NCBI GenBank assembly: GCA_017473555.1
Contig: JAFUKO010000116.1
Coordinates: forward strand, 1 to 32,554
Direction: 5' to 3'
DNA length: 32,554 bases
Source: Ruminococcus sp.
Lineage (GTDB): Bacteria > Bacillota > Clostridia > Oscillospirales > Acutalibacteraceae
In this document: piece by piece, positions 1 to 7,323 of the stretch
Numbering within the stretch: position 1 is the stretch's first letter
Layout: each line of letters begins with the position of its first letter
Position numbers and translations under genes: made by a program
The notes under the pieces: generated by a model
Databases searched by the model: none
Told to the model about the DNA's origin: nothing
Seen by the model: only the letters and a program-made list of their open reading frames with translations

Positions 1-2
1 CC

Positions 3-668
3 TTTGTAGAAGTCTGTGAACTTTATTCTAATCTGAGTGCTTCAGGAAGTTTGCTTGTTAACGGAGAACTTTATCCATATGAGTGTAGGTCTTGTCTTCT
101 CAAAGTTTTCTGTGAGGGCAACAATATAGAAACAGTCCGCTATACGATAGAAAATGGTGTTTTTATATTTCCATTAAATTCGTACGCACAAGATTACAGA
201 GATGACTTTCCAAAAGCAGCTCAATTATCCGACAAAATATATAATAGAGTTGAAGCTGTAAATAAAGTAGAGCATGGTTTTGAGAATGAATTTCAGTACA
301 GTAGTTTTACGATAGATTATGAAGATCAGCTAGAGCTCGAAAAGTATAATGATTTAGATTCTTTTCCGATTATGATATCATCACAGGTGTCGATGGCCGA
401 TGAAGATTTGAGTGATAAAGCAAGACAGTGGTTTGAAAGTGACATACCGGAGGAGTACAATTCTCTTGAACTTGACGACGAAAGACTATTAAACTATTTA
501 ATACAAGATACTATAGAGATATGTAACGAGATTTTTAGAAGAGTCAAAATAACGGTTGAGGTTACTTACGAAGACAAAACTACCGATAGCGAAACAATTA
601 CATTTGCCTGTACAGGTGCAAATGAATACAAAGGCTTTGTCATAGGAGCTCGTATTGTAAATGAATAA
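3..668 (+). CDS. Hypothetical protein, 5'-truncated by window edge
   Basis: The frame is open from the first bases of the window through the TAA at 666-668, giving at least 221 residues; the start lies upstream. A TTG at 51 is in frame, but coding continues before it, so I do not use it as the start. The visible protein is acidic and probably cytosolic: no signal peptide or membrane segment is seen. It has a CRSC pair near the start of the visible part, an Asp/Glu-rich middle and a beta-rich C-terminus (ITVEVTYEDKTT). I do not recognise the family. It converges on nrdG and ends just before a hairpin at 702-733. Confidence is for the presence of a gene, not for its function. Confidence 0.75.
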   Translation, partial: FVEVCELYSNLSASGSLLVNGELYPYECRSCLLKVFCEGNNIETVRYTIENGVFIFPLNSYAQDYRDDFPKAAQLSDKIYNRVEAVNKVEHGFENEFQYSSFTIDYEDQLELEKYNDLDSFPIMISSQVSMADEDLSDKARQWFESDIPEEYNSLELDDERLLNYLIQDTIEICNEIFRRVKITVEVTYEDKTTDSETITFACTGANEYKGFVIGARIVNE

Positions 669-701
669 AGCGTGTTGCTAAATAAAAAAGACAACAACGC
701 A

Positions 702-733
702 AAAGGCTGGCGGAATAATTTCCGTCAGCCTTT
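702..733. terminator. Bidirectional hairpin terminator between hypothetical CDS and nrdG
   Basis: A 14-bp stem (702-715 with 720-733, one G-T pair) closes a TAAT loop between two convergent genes. The A-rich left arm and T-rich right arm give each strand a short U-rich flank. The U tract is short on the plus strand (TTTCTGT), so efficiency there is uncertain. Confidence 0.75.
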
Positions 734-772
734 CTGTATGTTAGGTTTCTGTTTTTTAGTAAATAAAGTAAA

Positions 773-1279
773 TCAAATTTCAGCGTCAACAGCACAACCA
801 CATTCAAGTGACTTTTTGACGTCTAAAATACGCTGGTTTGTACTGCCTCTGAATTTGAGCATAAGTGAACGCTTTTCGAGTACAAACGGACCGTCAACAA
901 GCCAGTCGCAATATGAGAGTAGCTCTTTGTACTCAGGGTGAGCATCAAACTGTGAGATTAAATGCTCAAAGGTGTAGCCTGTGTAGCAGAAGATGTCATA
1001 GCCTTTTTCCTTTGCTTCTTTTGCAAGGATGCTCAGACTTTCTGCCTGAGAAAACGGCTCACCGCCTGAAAATGTCAGACCACGCAAGATAGGGTCTTTC
1101 TGGGCTTCTTCTAAAATACGCTGTGTTGAAGAATCGTAACCACCCTCAAAATCCCACGTCTGTTCGTTGTGACAGCCTTTGCAGTGGTGTGGACAGCCCT
1201 GAGTGAACACTGTCATTCGTATACCAGGACCGTCAACGATTGATTCTCTGATAACGCCTGCGAGTCGTAGTTTTGCCAT
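773..1279 (-). CDS. nrdG: Anaerobic ribonucleotide reductase activating enzyme (radical SAM)
   Basis: 168 residues, normal for NrdG. Activates NrdD by reductive cleavage of S-adenosylmethionine and formation of the glycyl radical. The [4Fe-4S] motif CX3CX2C is present (C29, C33, C36, in TQGCPHHCKGC), preceded by the usual VDGPGIR segment and followed by the SAM-binding SGGEP motif near residue 71. The ATG overlaps the TAA of nrdD by one base (TAATG), so the two are translationally coupled and co-transcribed. Cytosolic, oxygen-sensitive. It is the last gene of the unit, ending before the 702-733 hairpin. Family assignment is firm from motif, length and neighbour. Confidence 0.96.
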   Translation of the reverse strand: MAKLRLAGVIRESIVDGPGIRMTVFTQGCPHHCKGCHNEQTWDFEGGYDSSTQRILEEAQKDPILRGLTFSGGEPFSQAESLSILAKEAKEKGYDIFCYTGYTFEHLISQFDAHPEYKELLSYCDWLVDGPFVLEKRSLMLKFRGSTNQRILDVKKSLECGCAVDAEI

Positions 1280-3630
1280 TATACAGCCTCGGCACCCTGT
1301 AAACCGCTCTCGCCTAAAGAGTGCTTTACTCTGTCTTCAACTTCGCTTCGTTTAGCGTTATTAAAGCGGTCAACTGTACCAACAAGGTAGCCTGTGATAC
1401 GTCTGATACGCTCAAAGCCGACACCCTCGCTGCCTTCTTTTCTGCCACACTTAGGACAAACGTCGCCGATGATACCTGTGTGACCGCATACAGGGTCTCT
1501 GTCAACAGGGTGGTTGATTGAGCCGTAGCCGATGCCTGACTCTTTCATACATCTTACAACCTGCTCAAAAGCATCTAAGTTCTGAGACGGGTCACCGTCA
1601 AGCTCAACATAGGAGATATGACCTGCGTTTGTAAGGTTGTGGTATGGTGCCTCGAGCTTAATTTTATCAAATGCACCGATAGGGAAGTATACAGGAATGT
1701 GGAATGAGTTAGTGTAGTAATTTCTGTCAGTAACGCCCTCAATTACGCCGAAACGCTCTTTGTCCATACGAACAAATCTGCCTGACAGACCCTCAGCAGG
1801 AGTAGCAAGAAGTGAGAAGTTAAGCTGGTATTTTTCACTTGCTTTGTCCATCTTCTTTCTCATAAAGCCGATGATTTCAAGACCAAGACGCTGAGCCTCC
1901 TCAGTTTCGCCGTGATGCTTACCGATAAGAGCTTTGAGTGTTTCAGCAAGACCGATGAAACCGCATGAGAGTGTACCGTGTTTTAAAACTTCTCTTACTT
2001 CATCGTCGATAGAGAGCTTGTCGGAGTCAATCCAGATGCCCTGACCCATAAGGAATGGGTAGTTTCTCACGCATTTCTGACACTGAATTTCAAATCTCTC
2101 TAAAAGCTGGTCGATAACCATATCGAGCATTCTGTCGAGCTGTTCAAAGAAGAAGTCAACGTTCTTGTTCGAAAGAATAGCAAGACGTGGCAGGTTGATT
2201 GATGTAAAACTTAAGTTTCCTCTGCCGTATGTGATTTCACGGGAAGGGTCGTGAACGTTACCGATAACACGGGTACGACAACCCATATAAGCGATTTCTG
2301 TTTCAGGGTGACCTTCCTTATAATACTGGAGGTTATATGGAGCGTCGATGAATGAGTAGTTAGGGAACAGACGCTTTGCAGATACTCTGAATGAGAGCTT
2401 GAATAAATCGTAGTTAGGGTCGCCTTCGTTGTAGTTAACGCCTTCTTTAACCTTGAAGATATGGATAGGGAAGATAGGTGTTTCAGAGTTGCCTAAGCCC
2501 TTTTCTGTAGCGAGCATAACGTTTTTGATAACGAGTCTGCCCTCAGGGGAAGTGTCAGTACCGTAGTTGATTGATGAGAAAGGAATCTGAGCACCTGCAC
2601 GTGAGTGCATAGTGTTGAGGTTGTGAACCAGAGCTTCCATAGCCTGATATGTAGCACGGTCGATTTCTTTTTCAGAGTGTTTTAAAGCAAAACGCTGGAT
2701 TTTACCTGCACTCTTTTCGCCGTAAGCCTCAGTCAAAAGCTCAAGCTCTTTAGCCATATATTCTTTGCCTGCTGAAAGCATAGGAGTGTCATTTGAGAGC
2801 TCTTCTGCTTTGTCACAGATATCTGCTAAAACTGCATCTGCATCTTCAATTTCTTCAATAAGCTCAACAGCACGAGTGATGTTCTTTCTGTAGAGCTTTC
2901 TGTATGTTTTCTTGACACCAGGAGCCATAGCGTAGTCAAAGTTAGGCACTGACTGACCGCCGTGCTGGTCGTTCTGGTTAGACTGGATAGCGATACAAGC
3001 TAAAGCTGAGTATGATGCGATATCGTTAGGCTCACGGATAAAGCCGTGACCTGTAGAGAAGCCGTCTTTGAACAGCTTTAATAAATCAATCTGACAGCAG
3101 GTTGTTGTCAGTGTTAAGAAGTCCAGATCATGGATGTGGATGTCGCCGTTTCTGTGAGCTTTAGCGTGCTTTGGATTTAAGATATACATCTCGTAGAACT
3201 GCTTAGCACCCTCACTGCCGTATTTAAGCATTGTGCCCATAGCAGTGTCACCGTCGATGTTAGCGTTTTCACGCTTAACGTCGTTGTCCTTAGCGGACAT
3301 AAAAGTGAGGTCCTCGTAAATTTTCATCAGCTTTGTGTTCATTTCACGAACACGAGTACGCTCTGCACGATAAAGGATGAACTCCTTTGCTGTACGAGCG
3401 TGGCCGTTCTCGATGAGGACTTTTTCAACAGTGTCCTGAACGTGCTCAACAGTAGGGGTAGAATTTCCCTGTTCAGCCTCTAAGTATTCGCAGACCTTCT
3501 GAGCAAGGTCGTTAGCTGCGGTGTAGTCGTTGCCGCCGATAGCCTGAGCTGCTTTATATATAGCCTGTGCAATCTTGTCGAGATCAAACTCTACAGCTCG
3601 TCCGTCACGCTTGACGATTTTAGTAATCAT
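1279..3630 (-). CDS. nrdD: Anaerobic (class III) ribonucleoside-triphosphate reductase
   Basis: 783 residues. Reduces ribonucleoside triphosphates to dNTPs without oxygen, using a glycyl radical. Residues 1 to about 95 form an ATP-cone allosteric domain (IVKRDGRAVEFDLDKI). The glycyl radical site is G747 in RRITGYLVGT. Just before it is a zinc-binding segment with C715, C725 and C728; the position where many homologues carry a first Cys is D712 (DPVC). The central barrel motif NTMHSRAGAQ is intact. Start ATG at 3630 is preceded by GGGGGAG. It overlaps nrdG by one base. The upstream region carries two promoter candidates and two pairs of NrdR-box-like palindromes, so NrdR repression is likely; nrdR itself is not in the window. 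Confidence 0.97.
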   Translation of the reverse strand: MITKIVKRDGRAVEFDLDKIAQAIYKAAQAIGGNDYTAANDLAQKVCEYLEAEQGNSTPTVEHVQDTVEKVLIENGHARTAKEFILYRAERTRVREMNTKLMKIYEDLTFMSAKDNDVKRENANIDGDTAMGTMLKYGSEGAKQFYEMYILNPKHAKAHRNGDIHIHDLDFLTLTTTCCQIDLLKLFKDGFSTGHGFIREPNDIASYSALACIAIQSNQNDQHGGQSVPNFDYAMAPGVKKTYRKLYRKNITRAVELIEEIEDADAVLADICDKAEELSNDTPMLSAGKEYMAKELELLTEAYGEKSAGKIQRFALKHSEKEIDRATYQAMEALVHNLNTMHSRAGAQIPFSSINYGTDTSPEGRLVIKNVMLATEKGLGNSETPIFPIHIFKVKEGVNYNEGDPNYDLFKLSFRVSAKRLFPNYSFIDAPYNLQYYKEGHPETEIAYMGCRTRVIGNVHDPSREITYGRGNLSFTSINLPRLAILSNKNVDFFFEQLDRMLDMVIDQLLERFEIQCQKCVRNYPFLMGQGIWIDSDKLSIDDEVREVLKHGTLSCGFIGLAETLKALIGKHHGETEEAQRLGLEIIGFMRKKMDKASEKYQLNFSLLATPAEGLSGRFVRMDKERFGVIEGVTDRNYYTNSFHIPVYFPIGAFDKIKLEAPYHNLTNAGHISYVELDGDPSQNLDAFEQVVRCMKESGIGYGSINHPVDRDPVCGHTGIIGDVCPKCGRKEGSEGVGFERIRRITGYLVGTVDRFNNAKRSEVEDRVKHSLGESGLQGAEAV

Positions 3631-3679
3631 AATGCTCCCCCTTATATAGTTACAAACTTGTTATTGAAACGGTCACACA

Positions 3680-3745
3680 ACACTATATCTAGTGGTGACC
3701 CTGAAAGTGCTTATACAGTATAGCCTACACGTAGTGTAAAATCAA
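3680..3745 (-). promoter_or_regulatory. Proximal nrdD promoter P1 with NrdR-box-like sites
   Basis: Reading the minus strand: -35 TTGATT (3740-3745), 17-bp spacer (3723-3739), -10 TATACT (3717-3722). The spacer holds ACACTACGTGT, part of a poor box (11 of 16 to ACACWATATWTWGTGT, 3722-3737). Downstream of the expected start is a strong box, ACACTATATCTAGTGG (3680-3695, 14 of 16). Box centres are 42 bp apart, four helical turns, the kind of phasing known for NrdR sites. The consensus is recalled from the family literature, and the match counts were made by eye. Confidence 0.72.
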
Positions 3746-3753
3746 TATCCGTT

Positions 3754-3784
3754 TTGTACAATAAAAAACTTTTTATTTGTACAA
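3754..3784. repeat. Pair of TTGTACAA palindromes in the nrdD upstream region
   Basis: TTGTACAA occurs at 3754-3761 and 3777-3784. Each is a perfect palindrome, and together with the A/T runs between them they form a larger imperfect inverted repeat. They lie between P2 and P1 of nrdD. The pattern resembles an operator for an unidentified dimeric regulator, but no regulator can be named from sequence alone. Confidence 0.4.
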
Positions 3785-3802
3785 TATAGCCATTGACAGG
3801 GC

Positions 3803-3873
3803 GTTATATTTTGAAAAGAGAAATTTAACAAAATTTTGTGTCGAATAAAGAAAATACCACTATATATAGTAGT
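3803..3873 (-). promoter_or_regulatory. Distal nrdD promoter P2 with a tandem NrdR box pair
   Basis: Minus strand: -35 TTGTTA (3826-3831), 17-bp spacer, -10 TATAAC (3803-3808). Two palindromic 16-mers lie exactly 31 bp apart centre to centre: TAACAAAATTTTGTGT (3826-3841, 13 of 16 to the NrdR consensus), which covers the -35, and CCACTATATATAGTAG (3857-3872, 13 of 16). Pairs three helical turns apart are the classical NrdR arrangement. The promoter would read into nrdD with a leader of about 165 nt. Confidence 0.6.
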
Positions 3874-3945
3874 CGGGTAAAGTGCTAAAGCAAAGGTTAC
3901 AGCTTTGTATTTCTATATTCGCACAGCGAAATTTAAAGCGGACAA

Positions 3946-3978
3946 TAAAAAACCGACACCCGTAAAAGATGTCGGTTT
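3946..3978 (-). terminator. Rho-independent terminator on minus strand, downstream of putP region
   Basis: The 9-bp stem AAACCGACA/TGTCGGTTT (3950-3958 with 3970-3978) on the minus strand is followed by TTTTTTATT. This is the strongest terminator in the gap. It lies about 445 bp beyond the putP stop, so a transcript leaving putP would carry the whole repeat-rich stretch as a 3' UTR unless it ends earlier at 4335-4366. Confidence 0.8.
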
Positions 3979-4120
3979 GATAACAATATGTAGTTGTTCA
4001 AACACTCGAGCCTTTTGCCCGAACACTCGGACGCTTAGATATCACGCCTTCGTCGTCACAAAGCCTCTTGATTTGATTTTTCTAAACGAAAAATCGTCAT
4101 ATATCGGCTTGCTCCTCCTC

Positions 4121-4215
4121 TCCCCAAAATCTTAGATTTCGGGGACCCTGAAATTTTCCGCTACTCCTCAAAAGTCCACATACTCTCTCGCCCTTCCTCG
4201 TCCACTTACGTGGAC
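4121..4215 (-). other. Two further hairpins inside the putP-nrdD gap
   Basis: TCCCCAAAATC (4121-4131) pairs with GATTTCGGGGA (4135-4145). On the minus strand the only imperfect position is a G-U pair, whereas on the plus strand it is a C-A mismatch, a hint that the RNA is read from the minus strand. GTCCAC-TTAC-GTGGAC (4200-4215) is a perfect 6-bp hairpin, and a second GTCCAC at 4174-4179 could compete for the same arm. No known RNA family was recognised here. Confidence 0.5.
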
Positions 4216-4300
4216 AGCAGTCGGTCGGTTTCGTATTTGACTTTATGAGGGCTACGGACCTCGGACGCTTAGATATCACGCCTCGTTTGTTCTCGCACCT

Positions 4301-4402
4301 CTTTCAAATCTCTACTGTTCCTCTGTCACTTGCTAAAATCAAAGAATAGATTTTCTCTTTGATTTTTAAACTCGTGACTTCGATCACATTGAGATTTGAA
4401 AG
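4301..4402. other. Branched secondary-structure element immediately after putP
   Basis: A perfect 12-bp inverted repeat (CTTTCAAATCTC, 4301-4312, with GAGATTTGAAAG, 4391-4402) encloses an 11-bp hairpin (AAAATCAAAGA, 4335-4345, with 4356-4366) and a small hairpin GTGA/TCAC (4374-4377 with 4384-4387). GTCAC near 4325 could alternatively pair with GTGAC at 4374. The inner AT-rich hairpin could act as a weak terminator for putP. Whether the whole is a structured RNA or a DNA element is not decided by the sequence. Confidence 0.55.
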
Positions 4403-4420
4403 GCTCGAACACTCGGACGC

Positions 4421-5971
4421 TTAGATTTCAACAGTATTAACTTTCTCGAAGTCGTCAGTGATTTCCTTTGATGGAGCCTTTGTGCACAGTGTTACAACAA
4501 CTGCTACTAAAGCTGCAAGGAAGAAGCCGATAACGAGTGAGTAAAGACCGGTAGAAGAACCAAGTGTCTCACCGCCGATTTTGATGTAATCCCAGAAGAT
4601 TACGAATGCGGCACCTGTAGCCATACCTGCAACTGCACCAGGGAGGTTGAATCTCTTCCAGAAGAGTGAGAGAAGTACTACAGGACCGAATGCAGCACCG
4701 AAACCAGCCCATGCGTTTGATACAAGACCCATGATAGATGAGTTAGGATCAAGAGCGATGATGTAAGCAACAATAGCAACTGCTACAACAGCGATTTTAC
4801 CAACTAAAAGAGCGTTCTTTTCAGATGCTTTCTTGTTGATAGCGCCCTTGTACATATCTTCACTTACCGCAGAAGCTGTAACTAAAAGCTGTGAATCAGC
4901 AGTTGACATAATAGCAGCTAAAATTCCGCAAAGGAAAATACCACCGATGAAGATAAGGGCGAAGTTGCCGTCGAAAATCTGGAGAATAGTCTTGATGAAT
5001 ACTGTTTCGCTGTTTGTGCCGTCGAGAACATCAGCAAGGAAGCCTCTTGCAAAAACACCAAGGAGTGATGCAGCACCGAGAGAGAGGATAACCCAAACGA
5101 TAGCGATAACTCTTGACTTCTTAACCTCAGCATCAGAACGGATAGCCATAAATCTGATGAGGATATGTGGCATACCAAAGTAACCTAAAGCCCAACCTAA
5201 GTTAGAGATGATTGAAACAGCAGTGATAGGGTTGCCTTCACTGTCTTTCATAAGTGAAAGGTAGCCTGCCGGGTCAGCAACACCTTTTGCTGAAAGAGAA
5301 GCAGAAACTGAGCCGTAGTCGCCTGTGATACCTACATAAGCGATAATCGGAACAGCTAAAATAGCGATAAGCATCAAAATGCCCTGTATAAAGTCAGTGT
5401 AACATACAGCCTTGAAACCACCCATAAATGTGTAAACAAGGATAACTACTGATGCGATTGTAAGACCGATGAGATACATTGTGTCAGCATTGTCAGCAGA
5501 GCCGAAAACGTTAGCAAAAAGCTTAGCACCTGATGAGAAAGCTGATGCTGTGTAAACCGCAAAGAACACGATGATGATAAGAGAAGCGGCGATTTTAAGA
5601 ATACCCTTCTTATCGTGGAAACGGTTCTCAAAGAAGCTAGGGATTGTCAGTGAGTTGTTAGCAACAATTGTGTACTTTCTGAGTCTTCTTGCTACTAAAT
5701 ACCAGTTAAGAACAGTACCGATGAAAAGACCGATAGCAATCCACACTTCGCCTGTACCTGCAAGGTAAATAGCACCAGGCAGACCCATCAAAAGCCATCC
5801 ACTCATATCGGAAGCCTGTGCAGAAAGAGCTGCTGTCCAGCTGCCTAGACCACGTCCGCCGAGGAAGTAGTCTTCATTATTCTTGTTCTTTGAGCTTAAT
5901 GCACCGATTAAAATCATCATGAGCATATATGCACCAAATGCAACAAGAATGATAATTTGTTTTTCTGTCAT
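4421..5971 (-). CDS. putP: Sodium/proline symporter (SSS family)
   Basis: 516 residues from ATG 5971, which has GGAGGG eight bases upstream; a further in-frame ATG at 6013 lacks such a site and would add 14 unlikely residues. Takes up proline (or a close substrate) with Na+ across the cytoplasmic membrane. It has the SSS-family pattern of about 13 membrane segments and the PutP hallmark around residues 50-66 (AQASDMSGWLLMGLPG), plus the conserved YTxMGGFKAVxxTD segment. Length is normal. Its promoter is divergent from that of alr. The stop codon lies inside a repeat copy shared with the downstream gap. Proline specificity is inferred from overall similarity. Confidence 0.93.
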   Translation of the reverse strand: MTEKQIIILVAFGAYMLMMILIGALSSKNKNNEDYFLGGRGLGSWTAALSAQASDMSGWLLMGLPGAIYLAGTGEVWIAIGLFIGTVLNWYLVARRLRKYTIVANNSLTIPSFFENRFHDKKGILKIAASLIIIVFFAVYTASAFSSGAKLFANVFGSADNADTMYLIGLTIASVVILVYTFMGGFKAVCYTDFIQGILMLIAILAVPIIAYVGITGDYGSVSASLSAKGVADPAGYLSLMKDSEGNPITAVSIISNLGWALGYFGMPHILIRFMAIRSDAEVKKSRVIAIVWVILSLGAASLLGVFARGFLADVLDGTNSETVFIKTILQIFDGNFALIFIGGIFLCGILAAIMSTADSQLLVTASAVSEDMYKGAINKKASEKNALLVGKIAVVAVAIVAYIIALDPNSSIMGLVSNAWAGFGAAFGPVVLLSLFWKRFNLPGAVAGMATGAAFVIFWDYIKIGGETLGSSTGLYSLVIGFFLAALVAVVVTLCTKAPSKEITDDFEKVNTVEI

Positions 5972-5982
5972 TTTATTCCCTC

Positions 5983-6040
5983 CATTTTTAAAATTAAAAA
6001 TGCACCTTAACATTTTAACACATTAAATTATTAAAATCAA
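5983..6040 (-). promoter_or_regulatory. putP promoter and leader hairpin
   Basis: Minus strand: -35 TTGATT (6035-6040), 17-bp spacer, -10 TAAAAT (6012-6017). The short leader contains an inverted repeat (CATTTTTAA/TTAAAAATG within 5983-6002) that ends against the GGAGGG ribosome binding site. AT-only pairing makes it a weak hairpin, so any effect on translation is speculative. Confidence 0.65.
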
Positions 6041-6084
6041 TAGGTAAGAATGAGTAAGTTTAAAACACTAAATTTCTAAAACTA

Positions 6085-6113
6085 TTGTAATAAGTTAACA
6101 ATTATATTATAAT
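6085..6113 (+). promoter_or_regulatory. alr-polA operon promoter
   Basis: -35 TTGTAA (6085-6090), 17-bp spacer, perfect -10 TATAAT (6108-6113), about 30 bp before the alr start. It probably drives the whole alr to DUF896 run, as the following genes are nearly all overlapping or within a few bases. Confidence 0.8.
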
Positions 6114-6144
6114 ATAAAGGAATATGTAAACTGGGGTGATATGT

Positions 6145-7323
6145 GTGTTATTTACTCGTAGACTGTGGGCGGAGATAAATATGGACGCCGCTATTTCCAA
6201 CTATCACGCAATTAAAGAAAAAATAGGAGAGGACACAAAAATCTGCTGTGTAGTAAAAGCCGACGGCTACGGCCATGGTGCTGTAGAGCTTGCAAAACTC
6301 TACAGTGAGCTTAATTGCGACTATTTTGCTGTGTCCAATCTAGACGAAGCGTTGGAGCTAAGAGATGCAGATATAAAGGAGCCTATTGTTATTTTAGGCT
6401 ACACTCCTGCAAACAGATGTGAAGATTTATCAAAATACAACATCTCACAGGCGGTGTACGGTCTTGATTACGCAAAGATGCTCTCTGATGAATGTGTCAA
6501 AGCAGGTGTAAAGTGTAAAATCCACATCAAATGCGACACAGGTATGAGTAGACTTGGCTTTATGTGTCAACAGTTTCCACGAGATGATTATTCTATAGAA
6601 GAAATAAGAACAGCCTGCACCTTGCCTAATTTAGTGACAGAGGGTATATTCACTCACTTTGCAGTAGCAGACGAGTGTGATGAGGGCAGAGATTTTACAA
6701 GACAGCAGTACAATGCTTTTACACATACTGTTGATGCACTCAAAAAACAGGGCATAGCATTTGAGGTGACACATTGTTCAAACTCAGGTGCGATACTCGA
6801 CCACGCCGATATGAAGCTCGATATGGTCAGAGCAGGCATCATCCTGTACGGACTTGCTCCGTCAGATAAACTAAAGGACAAGCTTAACCTTGAGCCGATT
6901 ATGCGACTCAAAACTATGGTGTCATACGTCAAAGAAATCAAAAAGGGCACAACTGTCAGCTACGGCAGAACATTTACAGCCCAGCGTGATATGAAAATTG
7001 CGACAGTGCCTGTGGGCTATGCTGATGGATACATCCGTGCTTTTGCAAAAGACGGCTATATGTTCATAAAAGGTCAGAAAGCAAAAATCATCGGAAGAAT
7101 CTGTATGGACCAGACTCTTTTGGATGTCACCGATATTGAAGGTGTAGAGATTGGAAATGTTTGTGTTCTGTTTGGCAACGGCAGGGGTGGAGAGCCTACT
7201 CCTGATGATGTTGCAAAATGGGGCAATACTATAAACTACGAAATCGTGTGCTCGGTATCAAAGCGAGTGCCGAGATTATACCGCCGTGATGGCGTTACTG
7301 TGGAAGTGATGTATAAGATATGA
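6145..7323 (+). CDS. alr: Alanine racemase
   Basis: 392 residues from GTG 6145, with GGGGTG six bases upstream; an in-frame GTG at 6136 overlaps that site and is less likely. PLP enzyme that interconverts L- and D-alanine, supplying D-Ala for peptidoglycan. The PLP lysine is K38 in VVKADGYGHG, and the second catalytic base is Y273 in TTVSYGRTF. The family start RLWAEIN follows directly after the initiation codon, supporting the short start. Length is normal for the fold (N-terminal barrel plus C-terminal beta domain). The stop overlaps the polA start by 4 nt (ATGA). First gene of the operon. Confidence 0.96.
   Translation: MLFTRRLWAEINMDAAISNYHAIKEKIGEDTKICCVVKADGYGHGAVELAKLYSELNCDYFAVSNLDEALELRDADIKEPIVILGYTPANRCEDLSKYNISQAVYGLDYAKMLSDECVKAGVKCKIHIKCDTGMSRLGFMCQQFPRDDYSIEEIRTACTLPNLVTEGIFTHFAVADECDEGRDFTRQQYNAFTHTVDALKKQGIAFEVTHCSNSGAILDHADMKLDMVRAGIILYGLAPSDKLKDKLNLEPIMRLKTMVSYVKEIKKGTTVSYGRTFTAQRDMKIATVPVGYADGYIRAFAKDGYMFIKGQKAKIIGRICMDQTLLDVTDIEGVEIGNVCVLFGNGRGGEPTPDDVAKWGNTINYEIVCSVSKRVPRLYRRDGVTVEVMYKI

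Larger units (their letters stand above)
4020..4429. repeat. Three direct-repeat copies in the putP 3' region
   Basis: Copy 1 (4020-4049), copy 2 (4260-4283) and copy 3 (4406-4426). Copies 1 and 3 share 21 identical bases; plus strand CGAACACTCGGACGCTTAGA then T. Copies 1 and 2 share 24 identical bases (4026-4049 and 4260-4283). Copy 3 runs across the stop codon of putP (TTA at 4421-4423), so its sequence includes the last codon of that gene. A shorter echo, CTTAGATTTC, is at 4131-4140 and matches 4420-4429. Spacings of about 234 and 150 bp are irregular, and no transposase, CRISPR-like periodicity or open reading frame accompanies them. Origin unknown. Confidence 0.8.

Noticed and set aside
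672-941. Open frame on the plus strand after the first CDS
   Set aside because: Runs through the terminator hairpin at 702-733 and then antisense to nrdG; composition is that of a shadow frame.
3652-3661. ACAAACTTGT as a further NrdR box 31 bp from the strong P1 box
   Set aside because: The spacing is right, but aligned in register with the 16-mer consensus it matches poorly; likely coincidence.
3905-4279. Short open frames in the putP-nrdD gap (plus 3905-4135, minus 4097-4279)
   Set aside because: No ribosome binding site with good spacing, low-complexity or Cys/Arg/Ser-biased products, and both run through hairpins and repeat copies.
4020-4426. CRISPR array or MITE as explanation of the three repeats
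   Set aside because: Only three copies with irregular spacing (about 150 and 234 bp), no cas genes, and no terminal inverted repeats or target duplications framing a unit.
5972-6013. Longer putP start at ATG 6013
   Set aside because: It would place translation start at the predicted -10 of the putP promoter, and the ATG at 5971 has a clear GGAGGG.
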